This document shows positions 1 through 11,878 of a stretch of 64,000 nucleotides of DNA, piece after piece. Origin of the DNA: Apostichopus japonicus (lineage: Eukaryota; Echinodermata; Holothuroidea; Aspidochirotida; Stichopodidae). The position numbers were made by a program, and so were the translations under genes. The notes under the pieces were generated by a model. That model was not told the origin of the DNA. It ran no database searches and worked only from the letters and a program-made list of their open reading frames with translations. The first letter of the stretch is position 1, and the number at the start of each line of letters is the position of its first letter. Location: assembly GCF_037975245.1 (NCBI RefSeq), contig NC_092563.1:1145001-1209000 (forward strand), given 5' to 3'.

Positions 1-1187
1 ACAAATGCAACGTCAAATTTGAGACGCAGGCAGAGTTGGCCAGTCACTTGCCTACACATCAGAATAAGACATACCAATGCATTAAATGTCAGAGGACTTT
101 TAGTTCGGAGGCCGAGATCAAGCTACACGTCACCTCCCACGTACTGGCAGAGGGAATCCTACATGAGTGTAGGCTGTGTCACATGGTGTTAGATTCTCCA
201 GCTAAACTGCAATGCCATCTAATTGAACACACTTTCCCCGACAGAGAGTATGCCTGCCCAGTATGTAAGGCAGTCTTTGCATCGGCCCAGGACATTCAAG
301 GACATGCCATCGAGCATGGCATGGACGCTCGCCAACATCTCTGCACCCAGTGTAATCAAGCATTCTTCTTCTCGGCTGAATTGGAGAACCATCTACTGTC
401 TCGTCCACACCATCAGGAGAGTAAGACGTTCCAGTGCGGAGATTGTAATCTGAGTTGCTCGTCCTTGGCTGACCTTAGCGAGCACATGAAAGGCCATCAC
501 GAACGACCCAAGCGATATCGATGTTCGGTTTGCGATGAATCGTTCACGTCATCTGACCAGGTGCAACAGCATTACCTGAACCACCACTCGATGCCTAAAG
601 AGACCACAGCCCATCAGGAATACCAGTGCTTCTACTGTGACAAAACCTTTCCTGGGGTGAGCAACCTGCAGGGCCACATGAAGGTCCATTCTGAGGGCAA
701 GAAATACACCTGTCCAGAATGCAACAAAGTCTTTGCCCTGGAAAGGAACCTTACGGTGCACATGAGATCCCATAACAGTGAGAAACCGTACCAGTGTCCC
801 ATCTGCGAGAAACGGTTTGCCCGCAAGGAGCACCGCAAGATGCACATAAAGTCGCACAGCGGTTTCAAATCCTTTCTCTGCCCTCTCTGCGATAAGATGT
901 TTGCTCGAAAGATCCAGCTGAGAGAACATATGAGAACCCACTCGGGACAGTCGCTCAGAACGGGCCTCCACCGTTGCGATATATGCTTTGAGACTTTCAC
1001 CCTCTCCAAGAACCTCCGCCGGCACAAGAAGAGAGTTCACAAGGTCTTTGCTGCTTCCTCTGGGTCTGCTTCCACCTCCTCTCCGAGTCAGGATGAGGAT
1101 GGAGGCAAAGGCAGCAACCTGGAAGACATGGATGTTGCAAGTGCTGAAGTCACCAGCAGCCAAGATTTGAATGCAAACATGGAGTAG
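1..1187 (+). CDS. C2H2 zinc-finger protein, 3' part (5' truncated by window edge)
   Basis: The reading frame is already open at the left edge (codons in phase with base 3) and ends at TAG 1185-1187, so this is the last coding exon or a single long exon of a larger gene. It shows 12 C2H2 fingers: a first one cut by the edge, then units beginning YQCIKC, HECRLC, YACPVC, HLCTQC, FQCGDC, YRCSVC, YQCFYC, YTCPEC, YQCPIC, FLCPLC and HRCDIC. Only some linkers resemble the canonical TGEKP type (for example SEKPYQC), and several fingers are spaced irregularly. After the last finger comes a short Ser/Asp/Glu-rich tail of about 50 residues, probably disordered. Family knowledge: such proteins are nuclear DNA-binding regulators. 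The target cannot be deduced, and no KRAB or BTB domain is visible in the part present. I cannot assign an orthologue. Confidence 0.9.
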   Translation, partial: KCNVKFETQAELASHLPTHQNKTYQCIKCQRTFSSEAEIKLHVTSHVLAEGILHECRLCHMVLDSPAKLQCHLIEHTFPDREYACPVCKAVFASAQDIQGHAIEHGMDARQHLCTQCNQAFFFSAELENHLLSRPHHQESKTFQCGDCNLSCSSLADLSEHMKGHHERPKRYRCSVCDESFTSSDQVQQHYLNHHSMPKETTAHQEYQCFYCDKTFPGVSNLQGHMKVHSEGKKYTCPECNKVFALERNLTVHMRSHNSEKPYQCPICEKRFARKEHRKMHIKSHSGFKSFLCPLCDKMFARKIQLREHMRTHSGQSLRTGLHRCDICFETFTLSKNLRRHKKRVHKVFAASSGSASTSSPSQDEDGGKGSNLEDMDVASAEVTSSQDLNANME

Positions 1188-4100
1188 GTTTATTACATGT
1201 ACATGAATTTAGCTGTTTTTTTTCTCTCTAGTTGAATAATTTTTATAGTGTAAAGCAATTGACAGTAACGGTTCTTTTTTAAGTGGACTGTCATGACTGT
1301 CGCTGTCATGATGTTGCATCAACATTTCTTGTATCTAGGTTTGAAGATGAAGGATAAACTTCTATTAATCCAGGTCAATGATGTCATATATTGGAAAGCT
1401 TTAATATTATCTCAAAATTGGTCAGAAAGTATAGTATAGGATTAAAAGTCAAACTGTGTAAATGACATTAAACATAGTAAACATATTTGAAAGTTTTCAA
1501 TTGTAGCTAATTTAGAAGTGAAGTTTTTACCTGAAATCTGTTTTTTTCCGTATGTAATACAATAACTGTTTAAGTGCTATGAGCAAATGTTTTGAAATGT
1601 GAAATATTTTAGTTGATGCTCAGTGCTAAAATATATTTGAAGAAAACAGTATGGGGCAGATGGGATAGTGACTGTGGGATCTACACAAACATTACTTACC
1701 CAACCCAATTGTTAAAATTCAACATGGAGGGTGGTAGCTGGGAAAGGGGATACCACATATCCCATTTCCATTTACAATTTGTAGGCCTTCAATGTTAAAG
1801 GCTGCAAACTTTTCAATAAGTCAATATATTCATACATGGATAAAACTCACACAATAATCCATAATTGATAGTATTTGATGTTATATAATATTTGATAATA
1901 TTTATAATTGATAATCCATGACAATCCAAAGATAAAACTCACAATGTAAATAGCATATTACTGTCCAGTTTGGATCAGAATGTTCCATAATTTTGCTTCA
2001 AATATTCTGGCAGAAGGGGTTATTATTGCTGATAGAGCGAGAGAAGATGTCTTTTCTACCAGTGACAATTTTAGAGTAGTTGAACAAAAAGTTGTTTGCA
2101 CATATTCTCTGACTTTAATAAGGAAAAGCAAAGCCATCATGTTTTACCTGACATGATGGAGGTAATTGCTCTGTTTGGGAGATACAAATAGCTGAAGTGT
2201 TATTTTGTCTCATAGGGCAGCCATTTTGTCCCTGTGTGATGATGTCATAGTGCCAAGAGAAGGAGGGACCATTGATTTTACCTTTGTGTTTTCCTTCATA
2301 CTTTCAAGGCAAAGCTAAACTGTTGTTATTGATAAAAAAAGGTACCATTCGGTCATATTTAAAGCATTGGGGGTAAACCCAGTCAAAGGAATGTGAACAA
2401 TGTATAAAATAAAGATCTGTAAAAAGAACAAAAGTGGCTGAATAGTATTATATTTAGACTTACGCAAGTCTGCAGTATTGTCATTAAAACCCATGAGGGA
2501 AGTTATACGTCACAGCTCCCTCTATCACAATGGCCAACGGTGAAGTTTTATTTATTACTTATTTTATTGCAACGACGATGGTTGGGTTTGCTTCTTGAAG
2601 AATTTATCGGCCTGATTCTGGAAAGTTGTAGTTTTGTGTTTTAGGGAGACACGCATCGGGCAGGGGTAGAGGAAGTATTGGGCAAATTTATAAAACATTC
2701 CATTTGCTTTGTTCTTTTTTCTTCAGAAGACTTTGAAAAGCTTTCATATTTTTGGAGTAGCACAATATTATGTAAAGTATTTGTACAACTCACTATAATA
2801 TTATTTCAGGTGTTCTTTGTATCAATTCACAAAACTCTTGGTATAGAAACAAAAATGTCTTCGGTATTCAACTTTGACTGTGAAGTGGTTATGTTTGTTT
2901 TTAAGTGTATAAAATCGAATCGTAAGTATTCAGTTATAAACATCATGTAAGGCTTCTGCATGTCTTTCTCGTGCATGGTAGTCTATAAAACCTTAATGGC
3001 TCTTTAAAATCTGAAAGCTGCTGGGGGATCAGATTTCTGTTTATAGTTTCACTTTGGAAAGAATAGCTATAAAGTTAATATGTTGGAATTCTATGGAAGT
3101 GTTTAAATTATATGAATTCCCGTAGAGTTTTAATTTAATGTTTATAATATATATCAAGAATGAATGACTTAATCATCATTTATACAGGCTGATACACTGG
3201 GTCATGTCTTTCTCAAGCCAGTAATTTCTGGGTAGATCAAATAAAGGTCTGTTGTACTATGGACGTTGTCATTGATTATAATCCAACAATTTGGATTTAG
3301 AAATAACAATTACTGGATATGCCACTGCTGATGTTTAAGCTGATGACATGTGTACAACTGAAGATGACCTCTCAGGATTGTAGGTTCATAAAGACTTTGA
3401 CACTGTGTATTTACCTTGGATGTAATGTGCTGTTCATATATATACACATTTATGTTATCTTGCCTTCAGTAGCTGTTACTTGTATCAGAATTTTTAATAG
3501 TTGTATCTTGTAGATAAAACCAGTTGCTTCTTCATCTGAATGTCTTAGGGGAAATTAAGCATCCCCCACTTGGAAGCTTTCCACCTGGGATACATTAATG
3601 TCAGGTTTCGTTTTAAAGTTGATTATCGCCTTTCAATATCAGGATACATTTCCCATGACTTCATCTTCAATATTCTTGTAGGCAGCCATCAATAGTACCA
3701 AATAGATGTTTAAGCTTAATGATTGGTTGTTCTTGTCACAAGTCAATGTACCAAATGCTTCAGGTGCCTGATTCAGGGGCAAAGACAGAAAACCCTTGGA
3801 AGTGAAAAAGTATTTTGTCAACTCACCCATACCCCCCTCCCCCCCTCCACCATGAAAATGATCAATAGCAATAAAAAACATGTAACTGTATGTTTACTTC
3901 ACTGACACCACTGCGGCTATAGAGTCATTACTGTTAACACTCCTAAGTTTGTTTAATTTTCTTCTTGGACTAAGATATATCAAGACTTCTGCCTACAGTC
4001 AACCTGTATGAGCCTTTGAAGTGTGAATGAAAGGATACCAGACATGCCAGGTTTCATTCATCTATGCAACCACCCACATCCCATCCTATCCATATCTGGT

Positions 4101-4204
4101 CAACCAATGTGACATTTGGCAATTTCTGTCACAGTATTGAAGTTTCATCAAGCATGTTATGAACTATTTTGATGCAAGATCTTTCCTGTTGTAACTATAG
4201 TGCA
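1188..4204. other. 3'UTR and intergenic sequence, no gene seen
   Basis: AT-rich sequence after the zinc-finger stop codon. Open frames here are short and lack recognisable domains. It probably contains the 3'UTR of the zinc-finger gene. AATAAA words occur at 2408-2413 and about 3239-3244, so the transcript end could lie near either. Confidence 0.5.
2408..2413 (+). terminator. Candidate poly(A) signal AATAAA of the zinc-finger gene
   Basis: A canonical hexamer about 1.2 kb past the stop codon. Hexamers are common by chance in AT-rich DNA, so this is only a candidate. A second one lies near 3239. Confidence 0.3.
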
Positions 4205-4460
4205 GATTAAGGCAGTGTTACCGAGTTACGAGGTGTAAACTCATCTACAGGTAAACTATAGCAGTGTTACCGAGTTAGGTGTAAACTCATCTACAGGTTA
4301 ACTATAGTGCAGCTCAAGGAAGTGTTACCGAGTTACGAGGTGTAAACTCATATACAGGTAAACAATTGCAGTGTTACCAAGTTACGAGGTGTAAACTCAT
4401 CTACAGGTAAACAATAGCAGTGTTACTGAGTTACGAGGTGTAAACTCATCTACAGGTAAA
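4205..4460. repeat. Minisatellite, about 50-bp unit, 5 copies
   Basis: The word GTGTTACCGAGTTA recurs near 4215, 4264, 4322, 4371 and 4420, each time followed by GTGTAAACTCATCTACAG with small variants. Period varies from 49 to 58 bp because of short indels. No coding potential. Confidence 0.85.
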
Positions 4461-5084
4461 CTCAAGAGTTTAAATGATGCAGGCATTCAGAATCCCATTT
4501 TAATCCCTACTAGAAAATTCTTAATTTTTTTTTTTAATATCAGTGCCTAATATCTTCTTTTGTTTACATCTATATAAGTGATATTATTTAACTTTATTTA
4601 ATGTTTAAGTTTCATTTTTTATGAGTAGAAAAATAGTTTGCTATTACTTTATTTTGGGCTTTGTAAAATTGATATAAAGAATCAAGTCTGTACCTATTGA
4701 TAATTATGTATAATTATGTAATTTGACCATGCAGTATATATTTGTGATTGCAGTATAAAGAAACATGCCTCACTTCTTAAATGGAAATTCATTTTCCTTT
4801 CCCCGTGTTTTGTTTTGTCGCTTTAACGTCTGTAACTTTCCTAAGACGATACAAATTTTTATTCACAGACGCTTATTCTTGCGTCTCTCGCTCGAGAAAA
4901 TACAATTTGAAGGCTGTGAAAAATTGGTTAAATTACAAAAAGATTTTGTTATCTTCAATAGATTGTGATTTTCAGAGAGACATCAATACACTAACATAGT
5001 ATTTGGTACATATTGAATCCCAAGTAATATTTCGGTATGATGTCAACTCATTATTTTGAAAGGATGGTTTCAATGCTTTCTAGT

Positions 5085-5262
5085 CACTTCGCCCAACAAC
5101 CATTTCGCCCAACTGCCATTTCGCCCAACCAGCCTGGTCATTTCGCCCAACCATGTTGGTCATTTCGCCCAACCAGCCTGGTCAGTTCGCCCAACCGTGT
5201 TGGTCATTTCGCCCAACCGTGTTGGTCATTTCGCCCAACCGTGTTGGTCATTTCGCCCAACC
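5085..5262 (+). repeat. 22-bp minisatellite array, left arm of an inverted pair
   Basis: Nine occurrences of TTCGCCCAAC, mostly as a 22-bp unit with an internal imperfect palindrome (ACCAG C CTGGT). The first three units are shorter (16 bp) and read CACTTCGCCCAACAAC, CATTTCGCCCAACTGC, then the full-length type. The same start and order occur in reverse complement at 14685-14858. Long open frames across it are an effect of the repeat, not genes. Confidence 0.9.
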
Positions 5263-5281
5263 TTACTTTTACTAATATTCA

Positions 5282-5559
5282 GTCAGAATAATATTACTTA
5301 TTCTATTCCACCAGTTCAATTTGATTTATTTTGGGTGAGGTTACTTCGTAATAGGTAAATAAAGTGAGGTCCGCTCGATATCGATCGGAGTCTGAGCAGT
5401 TATTTCGGGTATAATGTGAGGATTACACTACTTTAGGCGTTTACGTATACAATGGAAGTTATATTATTATACAAAGGGGAATCGGTGTGGAATAATATAA
5501 CCGTTTCTATTTCAATAGTTCAATTTGATTTATTTTGGGTTATATTATTGGTAGTTATA
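5282..5559. repeat. Interior repeat of the putative foldback element, left part
   Basis: The word TTCAATTTGATTTATTTTGG occurs at about 5315 and 5519, and again at about 14274 on the other side of the Gypsy. The block 5452-5559 (from ATGGAAGTTAT to GGTAGTTATA) matches 14202-14307 closely. So the Gypsy landed inside a pre-existing repeated segment. Confidence 0.65.
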
Positions 5560-6700
5560 TGTTACACCGGGCGGGCCACTGAACTATTACCATTGAGGAG
5601 CTTTAGAAGACTGGAGAAGAGAGAACAGGAAAAACTTGGTGTAACAGTGCATAATGGCAATTTTGCAACAGTTTATTTCAACATGTCAGCTCAATAACAG
5701 GAACATATGAAATATTAACTCGCCCTCCTTAGATATCTTAATTCTTTGGCATCTGACTTACTCAAAATCTAAATCCAGGACTTTTAGGTGATTCCACCTA
5801 GTTTTACAGTTCAGCAGAACTAAATTATTACATATATACTTTTCCCTACTATCAAGGAAATATGCATTACCTCACCAAGGTCTTAACACACACTCAATGA
5901 TTCAATTGAACTATATGCACTAGTAATACCATCGTAGCAGATGACACAATTCAGGGGATTCCCCTAATGACGACATCAATCGTGACGTCACTTCACAGTG
6001 ACCACGAGGCCATGGCCGCCATGATCATACAGCCATAGCCTACACTTTTATCACGTACGAACAAATGCTGCACACAAACACCTTCAAAATGGTCACTCCT
6101 GCATCATACCAAAACTCTAAAATAACATAATTAATCAATATCAACTGTAATTAATGATAACTGTAATTAATGATAACAACTGTAATTAATGATAACAACT
6201 GTAATCCTTCATCCTATATCCATTTTCCCAGTAAAATAGCTTACAATTCCTGACGGAAAATAACCTGTCAGCTTTGTTAACACTGCGATCCCCATGTACT
6301 CTATGGTAGTTATCACGCTACGTTAGCATGCACACACACAGTATACTAACAACCTAACGGGCATGAGCTTACGCATGCACTACGATATATAATTATAACT
6401 TTCACAAATAATACAGTTTATTCCTTACTTATTTGCTACTTAACAACAGGTCATCCACACATAAAACCAATATATTTAAGACCTCTAAACATTTATGATG
6501 GGCTTAGTAGTACTTGATTTAGCCAAAAGGTAGGATTTAAAGACCATCTCACCTGGAGAAGAGAGAACAGGAAAAACTTGGTGTAACAGTGCATAATGGC
6601 AATTTTGCAACAGTCTCTGCATGGGTGCTCCACGCTATGGACCGCCAAATGCGCATTAAATATGAAATTTTGGTGGGGTCCCAAACTTCAACCCGTTACA
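5560..6700 (-). repeat. 3' LTR of the Gypsy element
   Basis: 1,141 bp, with TG...CA type ends. Aligned by eye to 13037-14180 it shows four C/T (A/G) differences and lacks one 3-bp piece in a short tandem tract of TGTAATTAATGATAA units (about 6145-6200). It contains a 62-bp direct repeat (5611-5672 and 6553-6614). AATAAA words on the minus strand (near 6417 and 5673) could serve polyadenylation. Confidence 0.95.
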
Positions 6701-6713
6701 CTCTCCCCTCCTT
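6701..6713 (-). promoter_or_regulatory. Polypurine tract (plus-strand primer)
   Basis: Read on the minus strand, AAGGAGGGGAGAG abuts the 3' LTR. A purine run in exactly this position primes plus-strand DNA synthesis in LTR retroelements. Confidence 0.85.
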
Positions 6714-7279
6714 GAAAGATGTCATCCTCGACATGTAAAATTAGATGTAAAAAAAAACTTTTATTTAACAACTATATACAATACTGAAGATTATCCATGT
6801 CCATGCTCCAAAGTAGTGTGATTTTTCTACCACACAGTTCTATAATGCCATATGACTATATTATAATTACCTGGTCTGTACGTGACTCTGTTCACAAATA
6901 CCTGAAAACACTAACACCTTGTCACAATCCACGGTGAGTTCATAAGAGCTCTCCAGGAGCATTATACTTCGAAATCAGGCTCCAACAGTTTAACTGCCTA
7001 AAGGGAGCTGACCTGAGAGAAAGCTAAAGATTCATCCCAGTTGTATACGACCATAGATGAACACTTACACAAAATTCCGACCATTAGTCGATAACTCACA
7101 CCTCGGCAGTTTCCATTAAACCGCATCCCACCGAGTTCAACCCTCTGCTGTTTCAGGTACACGACCTTGACACTATGAGCATTTTCATGAAGGATAGACA
7201 AATGTTAACTAAATATAAACTGTACCTCTAACCCGAAGAACCAACAAACAAAAGAAGAAAATTTTGCATAGAGTAATAC
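6714..7279 (-). other. Non-coding spacer between pol and PPT
   Basis: About 570 bp inside the element after the pol stop codon. Short open frames only, none with a signal peptide or transmembrane pattern like an envelope protein. Confidence 0.6.
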
Positions 7280-10200
7280 TTATTGTACAGTACGAGTTAT
7301 ATAATACCCTGGTTGAGTACTATATTCAGGAAACCCTGGTTGAGTACTACAATTAGAAAACCCTGGTAACGGTTGACTCATATGATAGAAATATGGAATT
7401 TGTGGACATGAATCGTTTTGAAATGTTTGCAAAACATTAACCGATGGTTGTGGAATCCATGTAGGGTTACCCAACTGGTCATATGTCAGTATATTCCTAG
7501 TTTGTCTAAGTCGATGAGGTCTGGCTGTCAATGACTCTGGCAGATCATCTACTTCCTGTCCCCTATCACCATTGTGCTGATCTATGTCTCTCAGTGAGAT
7601 ACCAGTCTCTGTTTCCGCATGAGGACCACCCACATTAAGGTTACTACCATCATTATATGGTTCATGCTGATCAAAATACCGAGTATCGTCTACAGTTGCA
7701 GTTTGGTCCATAATCTCTGGATCCCTCTGGACAGTTTGATCACTATTATTTCCTACTTGTCCCGTTGTCCTAGATCTATAGTCAAACCAATCGTCATCAC
7801 TACTTAAACTGTCAGTTTCCCATTGGTTCTTCGTCCTACAACCTTCCCTTTCATGCTGCCCCTTCCGAGTTGTAGCCTTCTTTGACTGCTGTGGGTAATC
7901 TTCGTCAGGTAATATCGCATCGCATGGTAACAACAAATTCCTGTGCAGAATCCTGACACGTCCCTTGTTGTCTTCTGGTGTAATCTCATAAACCGGAAGT
8001 TCTGGCAACTGTCTTACAACTTGATGTACTTTCTTCTCCCAATATGGCCGGAGTTTTCCAGGACCCTCAAAACGTGCTAGATTCTTCACAAGTACCCTGT
8101 CTCCTGAATGAAGAACTGTACTGTGAACTTTCTTTGAATGTCTATGTTTCGCTCGGTTGGACTGCTTCGTTACACTTTCGAATGCAATCTGGTAGGCCTC
8201 TTTCATCTGGTTTCCCCATCTTTCTGCGAAAGATCCATTGTCAGAATTTTCCTTGGGATTGTCCCCCAGACCAAAGACGAGGTCCACTGGAAGTCGAGGG
8301 GTTCTACCATACAAAAGGTAAAATGGTGCATATCCCGTCGCTTCATTCTTTGTACAATTGTAGGCATGGACACACTTTGGTAATGACTCCTTCCAATTGA
8401 GTCGCTCTTGCTCACTTAAAGTACGCAGCATATTAAGGATTGTCCGGTTCAGGCGTTCCACCTGACCGTTACCCTGAGGGTGGTACGGTGTCGTTCGAGA
8501 GTGTCTGATCCCACTCAACTGATGAAGCCTTGCAAATAGTCTGTTCTCAAATTCTTTTCCCTGATCATGGTGCAGTCGTCTTGGGAACCCAAACTTAAGG
8601 AAAAAGTCATTGAACAAATGGTCAGCTGCCGCCTGTGCCGTTTTCCTCTTCGTTGGGTATGCCTGAACGAACTTCGTAAGATGATCCACGACTACCAGTA
8701 TATATTCAAAACCTCCTCTACTCCTCTCTAAGTGCAGATAGTCAATTGAGATAAGTTCAAATGGTTCAGTAGTTTTAATCGGCACTAACGGAGCCCTTGT
8801 ATGTCTGCTTGGCTTCTTCCTTTTGATGCAGTGACACTGCTTTGTCACATAGAACTCGATATCCTTAGCCATATTAGACCAATAAAATCTTTGTCGCACC
8901 AAATCAAGAGTGCGCTCCACACCAATGTGGCACATTTCATCATGTAATTGTTTCAACACTAAAGTCTTGTATTTTGAATGCAGGATTACTTGGTCCATGT
9001 TCTTAGTCATTCTCTTCAGGAGACCCTCAGTGGACATTTTCAATTCTCCCCACCTATTCAAAAGTGCTCGGACTTGACAATTTTCATCCCTTCTTTCTTT
9101 ATACATTGGTTTATGTCCCCGAATTTTGTAATGGATTACTCTCCCCAGCACTTGATCGTTAGCCTGAGCAGCTTTTAACTCGTCCAAAGTGATGCTAGGC
9201 AAAACAGGTGATACAATCGACGTCGTTGTAGTCTCCAGATTGTTGACATCAGCAGTGATGGAGTCTGCATATACTACTGCTCCCAAATGATTTGCTTCCA
9301 CCCAGTTTGAAATAGCTTGTAAGGCACATCCTGGCACTTCCTGAATACACGCCTTCTGGTAGCTCTCCATCTCGTTCTCAAGGGGCATACGTGAGAGGAC
9401 ATCCGCATCTTGGTTTGTACGTCCAGGTCGGTATCGGATATCAAACCTGAAGTTTGCGAGTTCAGCTACCCATCTCTGTCCCGTGGCATTAAGCCGGGCT
9501 GTGGACATAACATACGTTAACGGATTGTTATCTGTATAGACAACAAAGTGGCTAGCATACAGGAGGTAGTCGCGAAACCGATCCGTAACGGCCCATTTTA
9601 AAGCCAGAAATTCTAGCTTCGTTGAGTGGTAGTTTTTTTCTGCTGGCGTCAGCGTACGAGAGGCGAACGCAATCACTCTCAATTTTCCCTCCTGCTTTTG
9701 GTACAAGACTGCTCCAAGTCCCGCCAATGAAGCATCAGTATGGAGGACGTACGGCAGTGAGAAGTCTGGAAACGCCATCACTGGTTGGACAGTCAGTCGA
9801 TCAATCAGGTTGCAAAGTATGGAGTGATGCTCATCTGTCCAAATTATTTTCTGGTTTGCTTCTGGAAGGTGGCTGTTTTTCTTCTTTCTGGCACCCTTGG
9901 TGTTTCCTATCTTCTTCGTCCCATTCTGCAATAACTTGAACAACGGACTCGCTATCGCTGAAAAGTTCTGTATATAGCTTCGATAGTATCCCAAAAAGCC
10001 TAAGAGTTTTCTTAATTCCCCCACTGTGGTTGGCTTTTTGTCTTTAAGTGCTAAAACTGGTGCCAGGTCAGCAGGGTCAACTTGGTGTCCATCTTCACTG
10101 ATTACCCTTCCGAGATACCTCACTTTTCTTTTGAACATCTCGCATTTGCTTGCTTTCAGCTTGATTCCATGTTCTGTCAACCTCGACAGTACTGTCTGTA

Positions 10201-11878
10201 AATTTTGAAGATGTTCCCCAAAGGTGCGACCATGAACCAGAATATCGTCCAGGTAGACAAAGCATATATCATTCGTCAGTCCATCTAAGCATTTCTCCAT
10301 ATAGCGTTGAAATTCGCCAGGAGCATTTTGCAAACCGAACGGGATCCTCTTCCACTCATGGAGACCCCAGGGAGTTACGAAGGCTGTCAGATGCCGGCTC
10401 TCAGAATGGATATAGCCCTGATGGTAAGCCCTGCCCTGATCAAGTGTGCTGAACCAAGTGCTACATTTTAACCCATCAAGTATGTCATTAATTCTGGGTA
10501 TGGGTTGACGATCATCAACTGTCTTGCTGTTGAGTTCTCTGTAGTCAACGCATAAACGCAGGGACCCATCTTTTTTCCTCACACATACAACTGGTGAAGA
10601 ATAGTTTGACTTTGATTTTGTGATCCACTCCCTTGTAAGGAGATCCTCCAAGTACTCCTTCACTTCCTGATATAGGGGGCGAGGGATACTAGTATAGTTC
10701 TTCTGTACAGGAACCCTGTCATTTAGTGTTATCTTCATTAGTAAGTCTGGGCAGTCTCCCATGTCCTTATTATCAGATGCAAAGGCTTTACACTCACCCT
10801 TTAGCATTGCTTGGGCTGCGTCCCTTTGAGAGTCAGTCAAGTCTGTCAAACCCACCCATGGTAACCACTTGTCAGGTTTGTCACTATCCTGGACCTTTTC
10901 TATCCCTGTCCCTTGCTTGTCCACACCCACAGACAAACATTCTCCCAGTTGACCATCACCACTAGGTCCAAAGTCTGCAGGTACCGAGGCTACAACTTTT
11001 ACCTGTTCAACATGTCCGATACCTGTACGTTTTGGTAGTGGTAGATCCTTATTAGTCATGTTATAAACTGGTAGCTTACAACCCCTCTTTGTAACATTAA
11101 CCATGATCTCTGGAACTTCCAGACCTTGTAGTTCATCACTAGCACACTTTGATACAAATACATATTCATTAGCATAGTTACATTTCTTACCATGTACTTT
11201 GAATTCTACTTCCACACACTTCCCTCCTGGTATGACTACATGTTCATTTGGAGACCTAAGCTCAATACAGTCCTGCTCTGATTTGTCCTCAATCAGACGG
11301 ACTATAGCCTCTATGTCACGCCTACTTTTTCCCGGGATTGCCCCAAGTAACGTGTTAACATTCCCCCTGTCCTCATCTCCATTTAATAGATGGATGATTA
11401 CATTATACCCAATAAGAGGAAGGCTCATCTCCCCAGGATACACTAGCATAGGAACTTCAAGCCCATTACTACCCCCTATAGACAGATCTGCTTGAACCCA
11501 TCCCAGATAGGGCATTTCATCCCCACTGGCAGTTTTCAGCTCCAAATGCTCACCATCTAGTAACTCCTCAACCGGTTTTAATCTCATATTAGGTAGGTAC
11601 CCCGCCACCCAATTCTCAGAAACCAGTGAAACCTGGGAGCCTGTATCCCACAAACAATCTGTAGCAATCCCATTAATCACACCCTTAACAATACATTTAT
11701 TCCCAACAAGGTGAACAAGTTGGTCTCTTTTGTTGCTGGACAATGATGTCACATTACCCATTAATACCTTTCTGGGACCATTGTGCCCATCTACTTTGAC
11801 AGCTTGGACATCTACACCGGTCCTCCCTTGTCCCTCTGAGAAGACCCGTTGTCGTTTCCCGGAGTCCTTTTCCGACAT
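7280..11878 (-). CDS. pol: Gypsy Pol polyprotein (protease, RT, RNase H, integrase)
   Basis: 1,532 codons from the first ATG in this frame. The real product is probably a Gag-Pol fusion made by -1 frameshifting at 11854-11860. Visible landmarks by residue: aspartic protease DTG at 78-80; reverse transcriptase about 390-560 with YLDD at 542-545; RNase H with HTDAS (Asp715), Glu756 and Asp783; integrase zinc-binding region with His979 and His984 and a C-x-C pair at 1015/1017 instead of the more usual C-x2-C; integrase core D-D-E at Asp1046, Asp1105 and Glu1141; GPY/F-like module about 1272-1300. A long hydrophilic tail follows and ends in short repeated STQPGF/STQPGY motifs. Every catalytic residue I looked for is present, so the element may be active. 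Function: reverse transcription and chromosomal integration of the element's own RNA. Confidence 0.95.
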   Translation of the reverse strand: MSEKDSGKRQRVFSEGQGRTGVDVQAVKVDGHNGPRKVLMGNVTSLSSNKRDQLVHLVGNKCIVKGVINGIATDCLWDTGSQVSLVSENWVAGYLPNMRLKPVEELLDGEHLELKTASGDEMPYLGWVQADLSIGGSNGLEVPMLVYPGEMSLPLIGYNVIIHLLNGDEDRGNVNTLLGAIPGKSRRDIEAIVRLIEDKSEQDCIELRSPNEHVVIPGGKCVEVEFKVHGKKCNYANEYVFVSKCASDELQGLEVPEIMVNVTKRGCKLPVYNMTNKDLPLPKRTGIGHVEQVKVVASVPADFGPSGDGQLGECLSVGVDKQGTGIEKVQDSDKPDKWLPWVGLTDLTDSQRDAAQAMLKGECKAFASDNKDMGDCPDLLMKITLNDRVPVQKNYTSIPRPLYQEVKEYLEDLLTREWITKSKSNYSSPVVCVRKKDGSLRLCVDYRELNSKTVDDRQPIPRINDILDGLKCSTWFSTLDQGRAYHQGYIHSESRHLTAFVTPWGLHEWKRIPFGLQNAPGEFQRYMEKCLDGLTNDICFVYLDDILVHGRTFGEHLQNLQTVLSRLTEHGIKLKASKCEMFKRKVRYLGRVISEDGHQVDPADLAPVLALKDKKPTTVGELRKLLGFLGYYRSYIQNFSAIASPLFKLLQNGTKKIGNTKGARKKKNSHLPEANQKIIWTDEHHSILCNLIDRLTVQPVMAFPDFSLPYVLHTDASLAGLGAVLYQKQEGKLRVIAFASRTLTPAEKNYHSTKLEFLALKWAVTDRFRDYLLYASHFVVYTDNNPLTYVMSTARLNATGQRWVAELANFRFDIRYRPGRTNQDADVLSRMPLENEMESYQKACIQEVPGCALQAISNWVEANHLGAVVYADSITADVNNLETTTTSIVSPVLPSITLDELKAAQANDQVLGRVIHYKIRGHKPMYKERRDENCQVRALLNRWGELKMSTEGLLKRMTKNMDQVILHSKYKTLVLKQLHDEMCHIGVERTLDLVRQRFYWSNMAKDIEFYVTKQCHCIKRKKPSRHTRAPLVPIKTTEPFELISIDYLHLERSRGGFEYILVVVDHLTKFVQAYPTKRKTAQAAADHLFNDFFLKFGFPRRLHHDQGKEFENRLFARLHQLSGIRHSRTTPYHPQGNGQVERLNRTILNMLRTLSEQERLNWKESLPKCVHAYNCTKNEATGYAPFYLLYGRTPRLPVDLVFGLGDNPKENSDNGSFAERWGNQMKEAYQIAFESVTKQSNRAKHRHSKKVHSTVLHSGDRVLVKNLARFEGPGKLRPYWEKKVHQVVRQLPELPVYEITPEDNKGRVRILHRNLLLPCDAILPDEDYPQQSKKATTRKGQHEREGCRTKNQWETDSLSSDDDWFDYRSRTTGQVGNNSDQTVQRDPEIMDQTATVDDTRYFDQHEPYNDGSNLNVGGPHAETETGISLRDIDQHNGDRGQEVDDLPESLTARPHRLRQTRNILTYDQLGNPTWIPQPSVNVLQTFQNDSCPQIPYFYHMSQPLPGFSNCSTQPGFPEYSTQPGYYITRTVQ

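Noticed and set aside
6714-7279. Envelope gene of the Gypsy element
   Set aside because: No frame of useful length and no signal or membrane segment between pol and the PPT.
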